DNA of 64,000 bases, taken from assembly GCF_017313265.1 (NCBI RefSeq), contig NZ_JAFLQZ010000006.1, forward strand, positions 225,971 through 289,970. The letters run 5' to 3'. Source of the DNA: Hymenobacter telluris (GTDB lineage: Bacteria; Bacteroidota; Bacteroidia; Cytophagales; Hymenobacteraceae). Shown here one piece after another: positions 25,279-33,314 of the stretch (positions within the stretch are counted from its first letter, which is position 1; each line of letters begins with the position of its first letter). Made by a program: the position numbers and the translations under genes. The notes below the pieces were generated by a model that was not told the origin of the DNA, did not search any database, and was given only the letters and a program-made list of their open reading frames with translations.

Positions 25279-26403
25279 CTACTTATCCAGCGCAGATTTA
25301 ATGGCGGCTTCTACTTGTTCCATGTGAGGGCCGCCTACCTGATCTAAGGCAATTTTGCCATCCTTACCAATAACGATATAGCGCGGAAACGATTCAATAT
25401 GGTATGCACTAGCTACAGCCTTGCTCCCCAATAGGTTGGTGTAAGTAGCCCGCTGCCGTCGTAAAATACCCTGCGCTTTCTCCGTGGATTCGTCATTCAG
25501 TAACACTCCCAATACGACCAACCCCTGCTTCTTGTATTGATTTTGCATCTGCTGTATAGTTGGCATAGAACCAATACATGGGCTACAGGTGGTAGCCCAA
25601 AAATCAAGTAGCACAACCTTTCCTCGATAAGCAGTTAAGTTAACCAGCTGTTTATCAAAACTTGCCAACTTGAAAGCCGGTGCTATCTGACCCCGCATAC
25701 TTGGTGTAGACACGGCTAAGGGCGCTGTCACTATAGGCGTATATGTTGTGAGAAATGCTTGTTTTTGGAGCGTATCTACATCGGTGGGCGCGTTGACACG
25801 AAGATTGGAAATAGTCTTTATGGTAGTCCATTTGCCCCCACCCCGCACTTGCGTCGTTTTGATTACGCGCGGTAAGCCAGTGGCAGCATCTAACAGTAGA
25901 TAAGTGTGTCGGTCTAGTACATCTACGTTCGGCTGGTCGGGGTACTGCAAGTGAAAAACGCCTCCTTGAGGAGTTGCACTGTATGTTACCGTTTGGTACG
26001 ACGGATCAATAGTCAGCAATTCCTCGCTCAACATTTGGCCGGTCGGGCTCCCGAGCACACTAGGCTCGTAGGGGTCCTTTTCTATTTCAAATGTTTTGGC
26101 CTTATCATCCAAAGCAAAGCCAACATTACCATTATAGTGGTATGAGAGAGCCTTGTCGGGCCGGGATGCCACAAAACTGCTTGCCAGGATTTTGCTAGTA
26201 GGGTTGCGCTGCATCAGAACTTGCCCCGCATGGTTCCACACGCTCCCATTCCCGAAGGTGTCTATGCGTTGAACGTTGTAGCCAACCGTGTGGACAGTCC
26301 GCAGCGTTTGCTGATACTGTTGCAGTCTTTCTGCACCTGTTTGGGCCCAATTAAGTTGAACTATACACGTCATAAAAAGCGAGAAGCACATACCTAATTT
26401 CAT
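25279..26403 (-). CDS. TlpA-type thioredoxin-fold protein, periplasmic
   Basis: 374 residues from the ATG at 26403, which gives a signal peptide (MKLGMCFSLFMTCIVQLNWA); the frame extends 27 codons upstream without a signal. Residues about 20-230 form an uncharacterised beta-rich domain with YHYNGNVGFALDDKAKTFEI. The C-terminal third is a thioredoxin fold with APAFKLASFDKQLVNLTAYR and the redox pair CSPC (Cys273/Cys276), followed by VVLGVLLNDESTEKAQGILR. It likely reduces or exchanges disulfides outside the cytoplasm. It is AT-richer than its neighbour and is not an obvious operon partner, since a strong terminator separates them. Confidence 0.85.
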   Translation of the reverse strand: MKLGMCFSLFMTCIVQLNWAQTGAERLQQYQQTLRTVHTVGYNVQRIDTFGNGSVWNHAGQVLMQRNPTSKILASSFVASRPDKALSYHYNGNVGFALDDKAKTFEIEKDPYEPSVLGSPTGQMLSEELLTIDPSYQTVTYSATPQGGVFHLQYPDQPNVDVLDRHTYLLLDAATGLPRVIKTTQVRGGGKWTTIKTISNLRVNAPTDVDTLQKQAFLTTYTPIVTAPLAVSTPSMRGQIAPAFKLASFDKQLVNLTAYRGKVVLLDFWATTCSPCIGSMPTIQQMQNQYKKQGLVVLGVLLNDESTEKAQGILRRQRATYTNLLGSKAVASAYHIESFPRYIVIGKDGKIALDQVGGPHMEQVEAAIKSALDK

Positions 26404-26509
26404 ATAGAAATAGAGACTGATGATGACACCTTTCGAGATACTACGCACCGATATAGCTTTAATTCTTCTATTATCATATACCACTGACTATAAGCGGCAA
26501 CTCACACGC

Positions 26510-26567
26510 AACACCGGCATAAAAAAAGCTGAGCCTGTGTAGGCTCAGCTTTTTTTATGCCGGTGTT
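26510..26567 (-). terminator. Strong terminator downstream of the DUF4369/TlpA gene
   Basis: A 27-bp perfect stem (26510-26536 with 26541-26567) around the loop GTGT. The stem contains an A7/T7 tract so that, on the minus strand, agctgagcct-type pairing is followed by a T run. It ends 5 bases before the gene's stop codon at 26573. Confidence 0.9.
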
Positions 26568-26572
26568 TCTTC

Positions 26573-27724
26573 TTACTTCATCACCGAAGCCAGCTTAGCT
26601 TCCAGCGCCTCGCCCCGCAGGTTCTTGCCGATGATGCGGCCCTGGGGGTCGAGCAGGATGGATGCCGGAATGGACTTGATGCTGTAGGTCTGGCCGGCGG
26701 CGCTTTCCCAGCCTTTCAGGTCCGATACGTGCTTCCAGGTAAGGCCGTCGGCTTGGATGGCTTTCAGCCATTTGTCACGGTCCTGGTCGAAGCTCACGCC
26801 ATAGATTTCAAAGCCTTTGCCTTTGTACTTGTTGTAGGCTTTCACCACGTTGGGGTTTTCGCGGCGGCACGGGCCGCACCAGCTGGCCCAGAAGTCGATG
26901 AGCACGTATTTGCCGCGCAGGCTGCTCAGGGGTAGCGCCTTACCGTCTGGGGCCGCCAGGTTGATTTCCGGGGCTTGCACGCCCACGGCCGTGGAGCGCA
27001 TGGGTTCCAGCTTAGCCACCAAGGCCTTGGTGTAGCGCGAATCGGGCTGCGCGGTTTTGAACACCGTCGTCATCGAGTCGGCAAAGGCGAACTGCTCGTC
27101 GGGGTTGATGAGGTTGGCTACCACGAAGCTCGACACCACCGACTTCGGATGCTGGCGTACCATCGTTTTGATGCTCTCGGTGCCGCGGGCCTGCAAGGCG
27201 TAGAACTGCTTTTCAATCACCTGCATCGAGTCGGTGCGGTTGGCCTGGGCGTTCTGGTTATAGCGCTGCTCCAGGCGGCCCATCTGCATTTTCGACTGCG
27301 ACATGGTGCGGTTGAGCTGTTGCAGCATCTCGGAATCGGGCGAGCCTTTCACGGTGTAGCTTTCCGCCAGCTTCTGCGCGTCGCCGGTCAGGGCGAGGCT
27401 GCTGCCGTTGGCCATGGCCACCAGCACCTGGTTCTGGTCGTTGGTTTTCACTTGGTACAAGCCGGCTTCGGGCACCGTACCCGTAAACTTGAACTGGCCT
27501 TTATCGTCAACGGTGGCCGTGTCGCGCGAGATAAACTGGGTGTCGCCCAGCTCGGCGAGGTACACTTTGGTGCCAGCCGGCGCGTTGGTGAACTGGCCGG
27601 TTACTTGGTAGCCAGTACCAGCGTTGGCGGCCGTGCCCGTAGTCGGCGGCGTGGACTTATTGCAGGCGTTGGCCATGCCCAGCACAGCTCCAATCAACAC
27701 TACACTTTTCATTTTCTGTATCAT
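26573..27724 (-). CDS. TlpA disulfide reductase with DUF4369 domain, probable lipoprotein
   Basis: 383 residues from the ATG at 27724 (an ATG at 27712 is equally possible). The N-terminus MIQKMKSVVLIGAVLGMANA precedes a cysteine, compatible with a Bacteroidota lipoprotein signal. Residues about 35-140 are a DUF4369-like beta domain (YQVTGQFTNAPAGTKVYLAE), then a helical spacer, then an AhpC/TSA-thioredoxin domain with LIDFWASWCGPCRRENPNVV (CGPC at 283-286). Such proteins receive electrons and resolve thiols at the membrane. Confidence 0.92.
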   Translation of the reverse strand: MIQKMKSVVLIGAVLGMANACNKSTPPTTGTAANAGTGYQVTGQFTNAPAGTKVYLAELGDTQFISRDTATVDDKGQFKFTGTVPEAGLYQVKTNDQNQVLVAMANGSSLALTGDAQKLAESYTVKGSPDSEMLQQLNRTMSQSKMQMGRLEQRYNQNAQANRTDSMQVIEKQFYALQARGTESIKTMVRQHPKSVVSSFVVANLINPDEQFAFADSMTTVFKTAQPDSRYTKALVAKLEPMRSTAVGVQAPEINLAAPDGKALPLSSLRGKYVLIDFWASWCGPCRRENPNVVKAYNKYKGKGFEIYGVSFDQDRDKWLKAIQADGLTWKHVSDLKGWESAAGQTYSIKSIPASILLDPQGRIIGKNLRGEALEAKLASVMK

Positions 27725-28015
27725 CTCAGGCGAAGAGGCCGGCACCAAGCCGGCACACTGGTTTTACTAATGTCGGGATTTGAGGATGCAAGTTGCCGAT
27801 TTCGGCGGGAATGCAAAAATACTTCCCCTGCGTCCTATCGGTTGCGTTACAACCAGACGGTACAGCTTGGTTCCAGGACGGGCCGCAACCAGTTGTTTTA
27901 CTTCTGCAAAGAAGTATTCCAAAGGTATTTGCAGCCAATTCCAGAGCACTTGCAACGCCTGCCTTCAAGGCAACTCCGCTTCGACCAACTATAATCCGCA
28001 CTCAGAGCCAGCGCA

Positions 28016-28050
28016 TGAAAAAGCCCGGATTACGCACGTAATCCGGGCTT
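28016..28050 (-). terminator. Terminator downstream of gatB
   Basis: Perfect 14-bp stem (28021-28034 with 28037-28050) around a 2-base tip, with a T run on the minus strand after it (AAAAA at 28017-28022 of the plus strand). Confidence 0.85.
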
Positions 28051-28076
28051 GCACAAGGACAATAACTTCCTACCTA

Positions 28077-29534
28077 TCAGCCTTCCAGTTTCTGGCGCAG
28101 CAGTTGGTTGGCTAGTTTCGGGTCGGCCTTGCCGCCGGTGAGCTTCATCAGCTCGCCCATGAACATGCCGGTGAGCGACTTTTTGCCAGCGCGGTACTCG
28201 GCTACTTTGGCTGGGTTGGCGTCCAGCACCTGCTGAATCATCACTTCCAAGGCCCCGCTGTCCGACTGCTGCAACAAGCCCTGGGCTTCAGCCGCCGCGG
28301 CGGCGGTTTGCGTGGGGTTATCGAGCAGGTACGGGAACAGCTGCTTGCTGGCCACCGAGTGGCTGACTTTGTTGTCGTCAATCAACTGAATGATATCGGC
28401 GAGGTGCTGAGCAGTGAGCGGAAACTCGGCCATGGTGAGGGCCCGCTCGTTCAAAAACGACTTCACGGCGCCTTGCACCCAGTTGGCGGCGGCTTTGGCG
28501 TTCGGCGTCAGGCGAGTCAGTGCGTCAAAGAACAAGGCCACATCCTTCTCCACCGTCAGCACCGAGGCATCGTAATCCGAGAGGCCCAGCTCGCCGGTAA
28601 AGCGCGTATAGAGCTGCTGCGGCAAGGCGGGCAACTCGGCCTGCACGCGGTGCAGCCAGGCATCATCAATGACCACCGGGGGCAAATCGGGCTCCGGGAA
28701 GTAGCGGTAGTCGTTCATGGTTTCCTTGCTGCGCTGGCCGCCGGTGGTGCCGGTGGTAGCATCAAAGCCGCGGGTTTCGCTGTCGATAACCTCGCCGCGC
28801 TCCAGTAGTTCAATCTGCCGCTCGATTTCGTACTCGATGGCCCGCTGCACGTTCCGGAACGAGTTCATGTTCTTGACCTCCACTTTGGTACCGAACTTCT
28901 CGGCCCCACGCAGCATAACGGATACGTTGGCGTCGCAGCGCAGTGAGCCTTCCTCCATGTTGCCGTCGCAGATTTCCAGGTACTCCACCAGCTTCTTGAT
29001 TTCGGTGAGGTAAGCATAGGCTTCCTCGGAATTCCGAATGTCGGGTTCCGACACAATTTCAATCAGCGGCACGCCGGCGCGGTTCAAGTCCACGAGGGTT
29101 TCCACCTCGCCGGCCAGGTGCATACTCTTGCCGGCGTCTTCCTCCATGTGAATGCGCGTCACGCCAATCTGCTTGGTCGAGCCATCGGCCAGGCGCACTT
29201 CCACGTGGCCTTCGTAGCAGATAGGCGTTTTGTCCTGAGTGATTTGGTAGCCCTTCGGGAGGTCGGGGTAGAAGTAGTTTTTGCGCGCAAACAGGTTGTC
29301 GCGGCGGATGTGGCAGTTGGTGGCCAGGCCCATTTTGATGGCGTACTCCACGGCCGTGCGGTTTACGCGCGGCAACGTACCGGGATGACCTAAAGTAATA
29401 ACGCTCAGATTGTTATTGGGCAGGGCGCCGTACTCATTCTCGTCGGAGGAGTACATTTTGCTGTGCGTGAGCAGCTGCGCGTGCACTTCGAGGCCGATGA
29501 CGGGCTGGTATTTGGCTTTTATGCTTTCGTCCAT
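28077..29534 (-). CDS. gatB: Asp-tRNA(Asn)/Glu-tRNA(Gln) amidotransferase subunit B
   Basis: 485 residues, normal for GatB. Conserved blocks are visible in order: YQPVIGLEVHAQLLTHSKMY, LGHPGTLPRVN, NLFARKNYFYPDLPKGYQIT, GVTRIHMEEDAGKSMH, DLNRAGVPLIEIVSEPDIR, EGSLRCDANVSVMLRG, then the C-terminal YqeY-like helical domain (AGKKSLTGMFMGELMKLTGG). It binds mischarged Glu-tRNA(Gln) or Asp-tRNA(Asn) and, with GatA and GatC, amidates it. gatA and gatC are not adjacent, as is common in Bacteroidota. Confidence 0.97.
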   Translation of the reverse strand: MDESIKAKYQPVIGLEVHAQLLTHSKMYSSDENEYGALPNNNLSVITLGHPGTLPRVNRTAVEYAIKMGLATNCHIRRDNLFARKNYFYPDLPKGYQITQDKTPICYEGHVEVRLADGSTKQIGVTRIHMEEDAGKSMHLAGEVETLVDLNRAGVPLIEIVSEPDIRNSEEAYAYLTEIKKLVEYLEICDGNMEEGSLRCDANVSVMLRGAEKFGTKVEVKNMNSFRNVQRAIEYEIERQIELLERGEVIDSETRGFDATTGTTGGQRSKETMNDYRYFPEPDLPPVVIDDAWLHRVQAELPALPQQLYTRFTGELGLSDYDASVLTVEKDVALFFDALTRLTPNAKAAANWVQGAVKSFLNERALTMAEFPLTAQHLADIIQLIDDNKVSHSVASKQLFPYLLDNPTQTAAAAAEAQGLLQQSDSGALEVMIQQVLDANPAKVAEYRAGKKSLTGMFMGELMKLTGGKADPKLANQLLRQKLEG

Positions 29535-29658
29535 GAATCGCTAAGTAGCGCTGATTTGGTTGATTGCGCTGATTAGGCTGCAAGTTAAGCACTATCCGGC
29601 CCCCACAAACGACAAAAAACGGAGGTCTTATTTCATAAGTAGCAACAGGCAAGCAGCG

Positions 29659-30411
29659 CTATTGCAGCTTGAAGGTAACGGGCAGCGTGAAGGCAATATC
29701 GGCTGGGGCACCCTCGTGCTGGCCTGCCGTCCAGCGACGCAGACTTTTTACAACGCGCAAGGCTTCGGCATCAAGCAACGGATAGCCAGCCTCCCGCACG
29801 TGGGCATTTTGCACCTTGCCTTTTTTGTCTACAATGAAATCAATCATCACTTTTGCCTCCTGCCCCGCTCGCATAGCCTGAATAGGGTATTTCGTACGCG
29901 CGCCAATTTCCTGGGCCAAACCAGTTAGACCGCCGGCGTACTGGGGCAGCAGTACATGCGGAAAGAATGCCACCGGCTTGCCATCCGCATCAAAACACTC
30001 GCCGCCTAATGAGGCGTAGTTCTTGAACTGTTCGCGCCGCTGTAGCTTTCCATTGGAGTGGTAGCGCAGAATTTCACCCTCCATCTTGCCCCGGTTAAAG
30101 GGGAGCACCTCTTCCAACTGGCCCGAAGGATAATAGTGTTCTGTTGGGCCATGCTGCGTTTTCCACCGCAGATTGCAATAGTGCGTGACAGCTACCAGAT
30201 GGCCCGCCGCCGCGTATTCGCGCTGGATACCCGCCGTACTGTCGCCATACTCTGTTTCAAGGCGATACTCAGCGCCCTGGGCCGTAGCCAGCAAATGGTC
30301 GTCCTTGTCAAAATACTCTACTTTCCTGGCGCCGGATGGGGGAACGGTTTGCTGCGCTGAAACAGAGAAGCCGCCCACTAGCAGGGCCAGCAGCACTAGA
30401 TGTCTCTTCAC
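29659..30411 (-). CDS. TonB C-terminal domain protein with MORN-like repeats
   Basis: 250 residues from a GTG start with a signal peptide (RHLVLLALLVGGFSVSAQ). The middle has YwqK/MORN-2-like units (HYYPSGQLEEVLPFNRGKME, then RYHSNGKLQRREQFKNY). The C-terminal about 90 residues are a TonB domain (YPIQAMRAGQEAKVMIDFIV, then VREAGYPLLDAEALRVVKSL). There is no N-terminal anchor other than the signal, so it is probably a periplasmic TonB-like protein rather than an ExbBD-energised transducer. Its partner is unknown. Confidence 0.85.
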   Translation of the reverse strand: MKRHLVLLALLVGGFSVSAQQTVPPSGARKVEYFDKDDHLLATAQGAEYRLETEYGDSTAGIQREYAAAGHLVAVTHYCNLRWKTQHGPTEHYYPSGQLEEVLPFNRGKMEGEILRYHSNGKLQRREQFKNYASLGGECFDADGKPVAFFPHVLLPQYAGGLTGLAQEIGARTKYPIQAMRAGQEAKVMIDFIVDKKGKVQNAHVREAGYPLLDAEALRVVKSLRRWTAGQHEGAPADIAFTLPVTFKLQ

Positions 30412-30509
30412 GTGAATCTGAAGTAATTATTGATGCAAAAGTTGAGCTTAAAGGTAAGGTGAAGCCGAGAAGTTACTACCCAATTTGCCTTACTTTCATC
30501 ACCCCGCTA

Positions 30510-31268
30510 CTACACCACGGTGGTATCAATCAGCCGGATGGTGCGGGCCACGTCCTCGTACTCGGTGGCCCTGACGGCTTGCAGCAGGGCTTTCGACCAC
30601 AAGCCGGGATTGATAATTTTCCGACCCAGACTGTGCACGGTAGCGTCCATGGCCCGGATATGCAGTTGCTGCTGTTGCGGCCTCATATTGGCTAGCAGTA
30701 CGGCATTGGCCCAGGCCGCCTTGCGGGCCGCGCCAATGCTGAAATCAAGCACGTCGGTTTGCTGGGTGGCGGCCACCCGTTTCAGCCACCGCATCGGGAA
30801 CCACACCTGCTCCAGGCACTGCTGCACGTCATCGATAAGTGAGGTGATGACCTCGTTGATGCGGTTGAAATCGTGCTGCAAAGCGTGGATGCCCGCGCCG
30901 GGCGCCACGGTGGCGGCAGCAATGGCCAGGTCGAGGTTGATGTGGGTGTTGATGCCTAGCACCAGCTGTTGCAACACGGTGAGCGACTGATTGAGGCAGC
31001 CATCAAAAGCGTATTTCCAGGAATTGGTGCACTCGCCTTGCTGCTGGTACGCGTGCCAGGCACTGAGGTAGCGTTGCGCAAATACCACGTCCAGCTGCTC
31101 CATGCGCGGCCCGTTCTCGAAGGCGCCGGCCGCAATGCCCTCCGCCACGGCCATTGTCATGCGCTTGTACAACGCCGCGAAGTAGCCCGCCCGGTTGCGG
31201 TGCTGCTGGCAGTACTGTACAATATCGTCTATGGCGGTTACTACTTCCGAAATTGTGCGCGGCTCCAT
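30510..31268 (-). CDS. DUF5995-like all-helical protein
   Basis: 252 residues from the ATG at 31268 (the first in-frame start adds ten unsupported residues). The sequence is almost wholly helical: VVTAIDDIVQYCQQHRNRAG, then YFAALYKRMTMAVAEGIAAG, YAFDGCLNQSLTVLQQLVLG, then INTHINLDLAIAAATVAPG with a conserved N-x-H-I-N-x-D. These match the DUF5995 family, whose function is unknown; the His/Asp-rich helix suggests metal binding. No signal peptide. Confidence 0.75.
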   Translation of the reverse strand: MEPRTISEVVTAIDDIVQYCQQHRNRAGYFAALYKRMTMAVAEGIAAGAFENGPRMEQLDVVFAQRYLSAWHAYQQQGECTNSWKYAFDGCLNQSLTVLQQLVLGINTHINLDLAIAAATVAPGAGIHALQHDFNRINEVITSLIDDVQQCLEQVWFPMRWLKRVAATQQTDVLDFSIGAARKAAWANAVLLANMRPQQQQLHIRAMDATVHSLGRKIINPGLWSKALLQAVRATEYEDVARTIRLIDTTVV

Positions 31269-31332
31269 CACTGCATTGATATAAATAGTAAATAGCAAAT
31301 ATTTCCAACTACTTGGCTACTTACCTCCCTGT

Positions 31333-33147
31333 ATGAGAAAAATTATTCTTCGTATGCTGGCCGCTGTACTGCTCCTACTCGCTGTACTAGTGGTTAACAC
31401 CATCTGGTTTAAGCCATTTTTCATCCGGGCTTTCTACGAGCGGGTTTTCGTGAAATTCGCGTTTGACTCGCCGGAGCTGCTTTCCCGGCTGCGGCTGGTG
31501 GAGGGCCTGGGCATTCAGGGCCACAACCGCAAGCTCGACGACGTTTCGGAGGCCGAGAACAATCGGAAATTCCGGTTTCTGCTCGAAACGCAAGCCACCT
31601 TGCACCGCTATGATACCACCGGCATGCGCGGGCAGGACCAACTCAACTACCAGGTACTCGACTGGTACATTGCCAAAGAAGTGGCCGGAATGAAGTTCCG
31701 CTACGACAATTACCCCGTCAACCAGCTATTCGGGGTGCAGAACGACTTTCCCAGCTTTATGGCCGACGTGCATCAGGTGCACAACCGCCGCGACGCCGAC
31801 TACTACAACGAGCGGCTGGCGGCCGTGCGCGTCAAGTTTGCGCAGGTACTGGAAGGGCTGAAAATACGGGAAAAGCACGGCGTGGTGCCGCCTACCTTCG
31901 TGATTGATAAGGTGCTAACTGAAATGTCGGGCCTCGTGGCGCAGGCGCCTGAGCAAAGCATTCTGTACACTTCCCTGGTGGAAAAGCTTGGCAAGGTGAA
32001 AGACCTGGATGCCGCCGCGCAGGCCGAAATCCTAGCCGAAACCAAGCGGCAGATAACCGGCAATGTGTATCCGGCTTACCAGGCGCTGATAGGCTATTTT
32101 ACGGCCCTGCGCCCCCGCTCCACCAACGACGCGGGCGTGTGGAAATTCCCCGACGGTAAGGCTTATTACGCCTATTGCCTCCAGCTCTATACCACTACCA
32201 ACCTCAGCGCCACCCAGATTCACGCCCTGGGCCTGAGCGAAGTAACGCGCATCACGGCCGAGATGCGCGCCATTCTGCAAGTTGAAAAAATATCCGGCGC
32301 CGACAGCGTAGGGCCCACGATGGTGCGCCTCGGGGAAGAACCCCGGTTCTCGTACCCCGATACCGACAGCGGCCGCACCCAAATTCTGGCCGACTACCGC
32401 CGCATTCTCGCCGAAGTAGATAAGGGCCTGGGCAGCGCGTTCCGCATTCGGCCCAAAGCCGCGCTGGAAGTGCGCCGGGTGCCCGAGTTCAAGCAGAAAA
32501 CCTCGCCGGGCGCGTACTATGAGCCGGCTGCTCTTGATGGTTCGCGGCCGGGCGTGTTCTACGCCAACCTCTACGACGTGAAGGCCACGCCCAAGTTTGG
32601 CATGCGCACCCTGGCCTACCACGAAGGCATTCCGGGCCACCATTTCCAGATTGGCATTGCGCAGGAATTGCAGGGCCTGCCCACCTTCCGCACCGTAATA
32701 CCCTTCCCAGCCTACGGGGAAGGCTGGGCGTTGTACGCCGAGCGGCTGGCCTCGGAGCTGGGCTTCGAGAAAGACCCGTACGACAATCTGGGCCGGCTCC
32801 GGGCCGAGCTGTTCCGGGCCGTCCGCTTGGTAGTGGATACCGGCATCCACGACCAGCGCTGGACCCGCGAGCAGGCCATCAACTACATGCGCCGCACCAC
32901 CGGCATGGCCCTCTCCGACGTCACGGCCGAGGTGGAGCGCTACATTGTCATGCCCGGCCAGGCCTGCTCCTATAAAGTAGGCATGCTGAAAATCCTGGAA
33001 TTACGCGAGCGAGCCAAGCAAGCCCTAGGCCCCAAGTTCGACCTGCGTGACTTCCACGATGTGGTGTTGAAGAACGGCGGCCTGCCGCTGGAAATCCTGG
33101 AACAGGTAGTGAACAATTACATAGCGGCCAAAAAAACGGCAGCCTGA
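31333..33147 (+). CDS. DUF885 family peptidase-like protein
   Basis: 604 residues with an N-terminal membrane anchor or signal (MLAAVLLLLAVLVVNTIWFK). The DUF885 core is recognisable by QLNYQVLDWYIAKEVAG, SYPDTDSGRTQILADYRRIL and the motif LAYHEGIPGHHFQIGIA near residues 428-444, which resembles a zinc-binding HExxxHH arrangement, plus YGEGWALYAERLASELGF (Glu as third ligand) and MPGQACSYKVGMLKILELRE. Members are putative zinc carboxypeptidase-like proteins of the periplasm. Convergent with alaS, with a strong shared terminator. Confidence 0.88.
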   Translation: MRKIILRMLAAVLLLLAVLVVNTIWFKPFFIRAFYERVFVKFAFDSPELLSRLRLVEGLGIQGHNRKLDDVSEAENNRKFRFLLETQATLHRYDTTGMRGQDQLNYQVLDWYIAKEVAGMKFRYDNYPVNQLFGVQNDFPSFMADVHQVHNRRDADYYNERLAAVRVKFAQVLEGLKIREKHGVVPPTFVIDKVLTEMSGLVAQAPEQSILYTSLVEKLGKVKDLDAAAQAEILAETKRQITGNVYPAYQALIGYFTALRPRSTNDAGVWKFPDGKAYYAYCLQLYTTTNLSATQIHALGLSEVTRITAEMRAILQVEKISGADSVGPTMVRLGEEPRFSYPDTDSGRTQILADYRRILAEVDKGLGSAFRIRPKAALEVRRVPEFKQKTSPGAYYEPAALDGSRPGVFYANLYDVKATPKFGMRTLAYHEGIPGHHFQIGIAQELQGLPTFRTVIPFPAYGEGWALYAERLASELGFEKDPYDNLGRLRAELFRAVRLVVDTGIHDQRWTREQAINYMRRTTGMALSDVTAEVERYIVMPGQACSYKVGMLKILELRERAKQALGPKFDLRDFHDVVLKNGGLPLEILEQVVNNYIAAKKTAA

Positions 33148-33249
33148 TATTCAACTGCCACTGTGGTTGGCATTTTATACAACGCCGTTTCCGTCATGCT
33201 CCGACCAACTTAGCTTGGCACGCTTTTCCACCCGAATACACTCTAAATG

Positions 33250-33304
33250 CCAACAACCAAGAAGCCCGGCTGCGCCATATGCAGCCGGGCTTCTTGGTTG
33301 TTGG
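33250..33304. terminator. Bidirectional terminator between DUF885 gene and alaS
   Basis: A perfect 24-bp stem (33250-33273 with 33281-33304) closed by a 7-base loop. It sits 102 bases after one stop and 10 bases before the alaS stop; the outer part of each arm is A/C- or T/G-rich rather than a pure T run. Confidence 0.8.
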
Positions 33305-33314
33305 TGCTGTTATT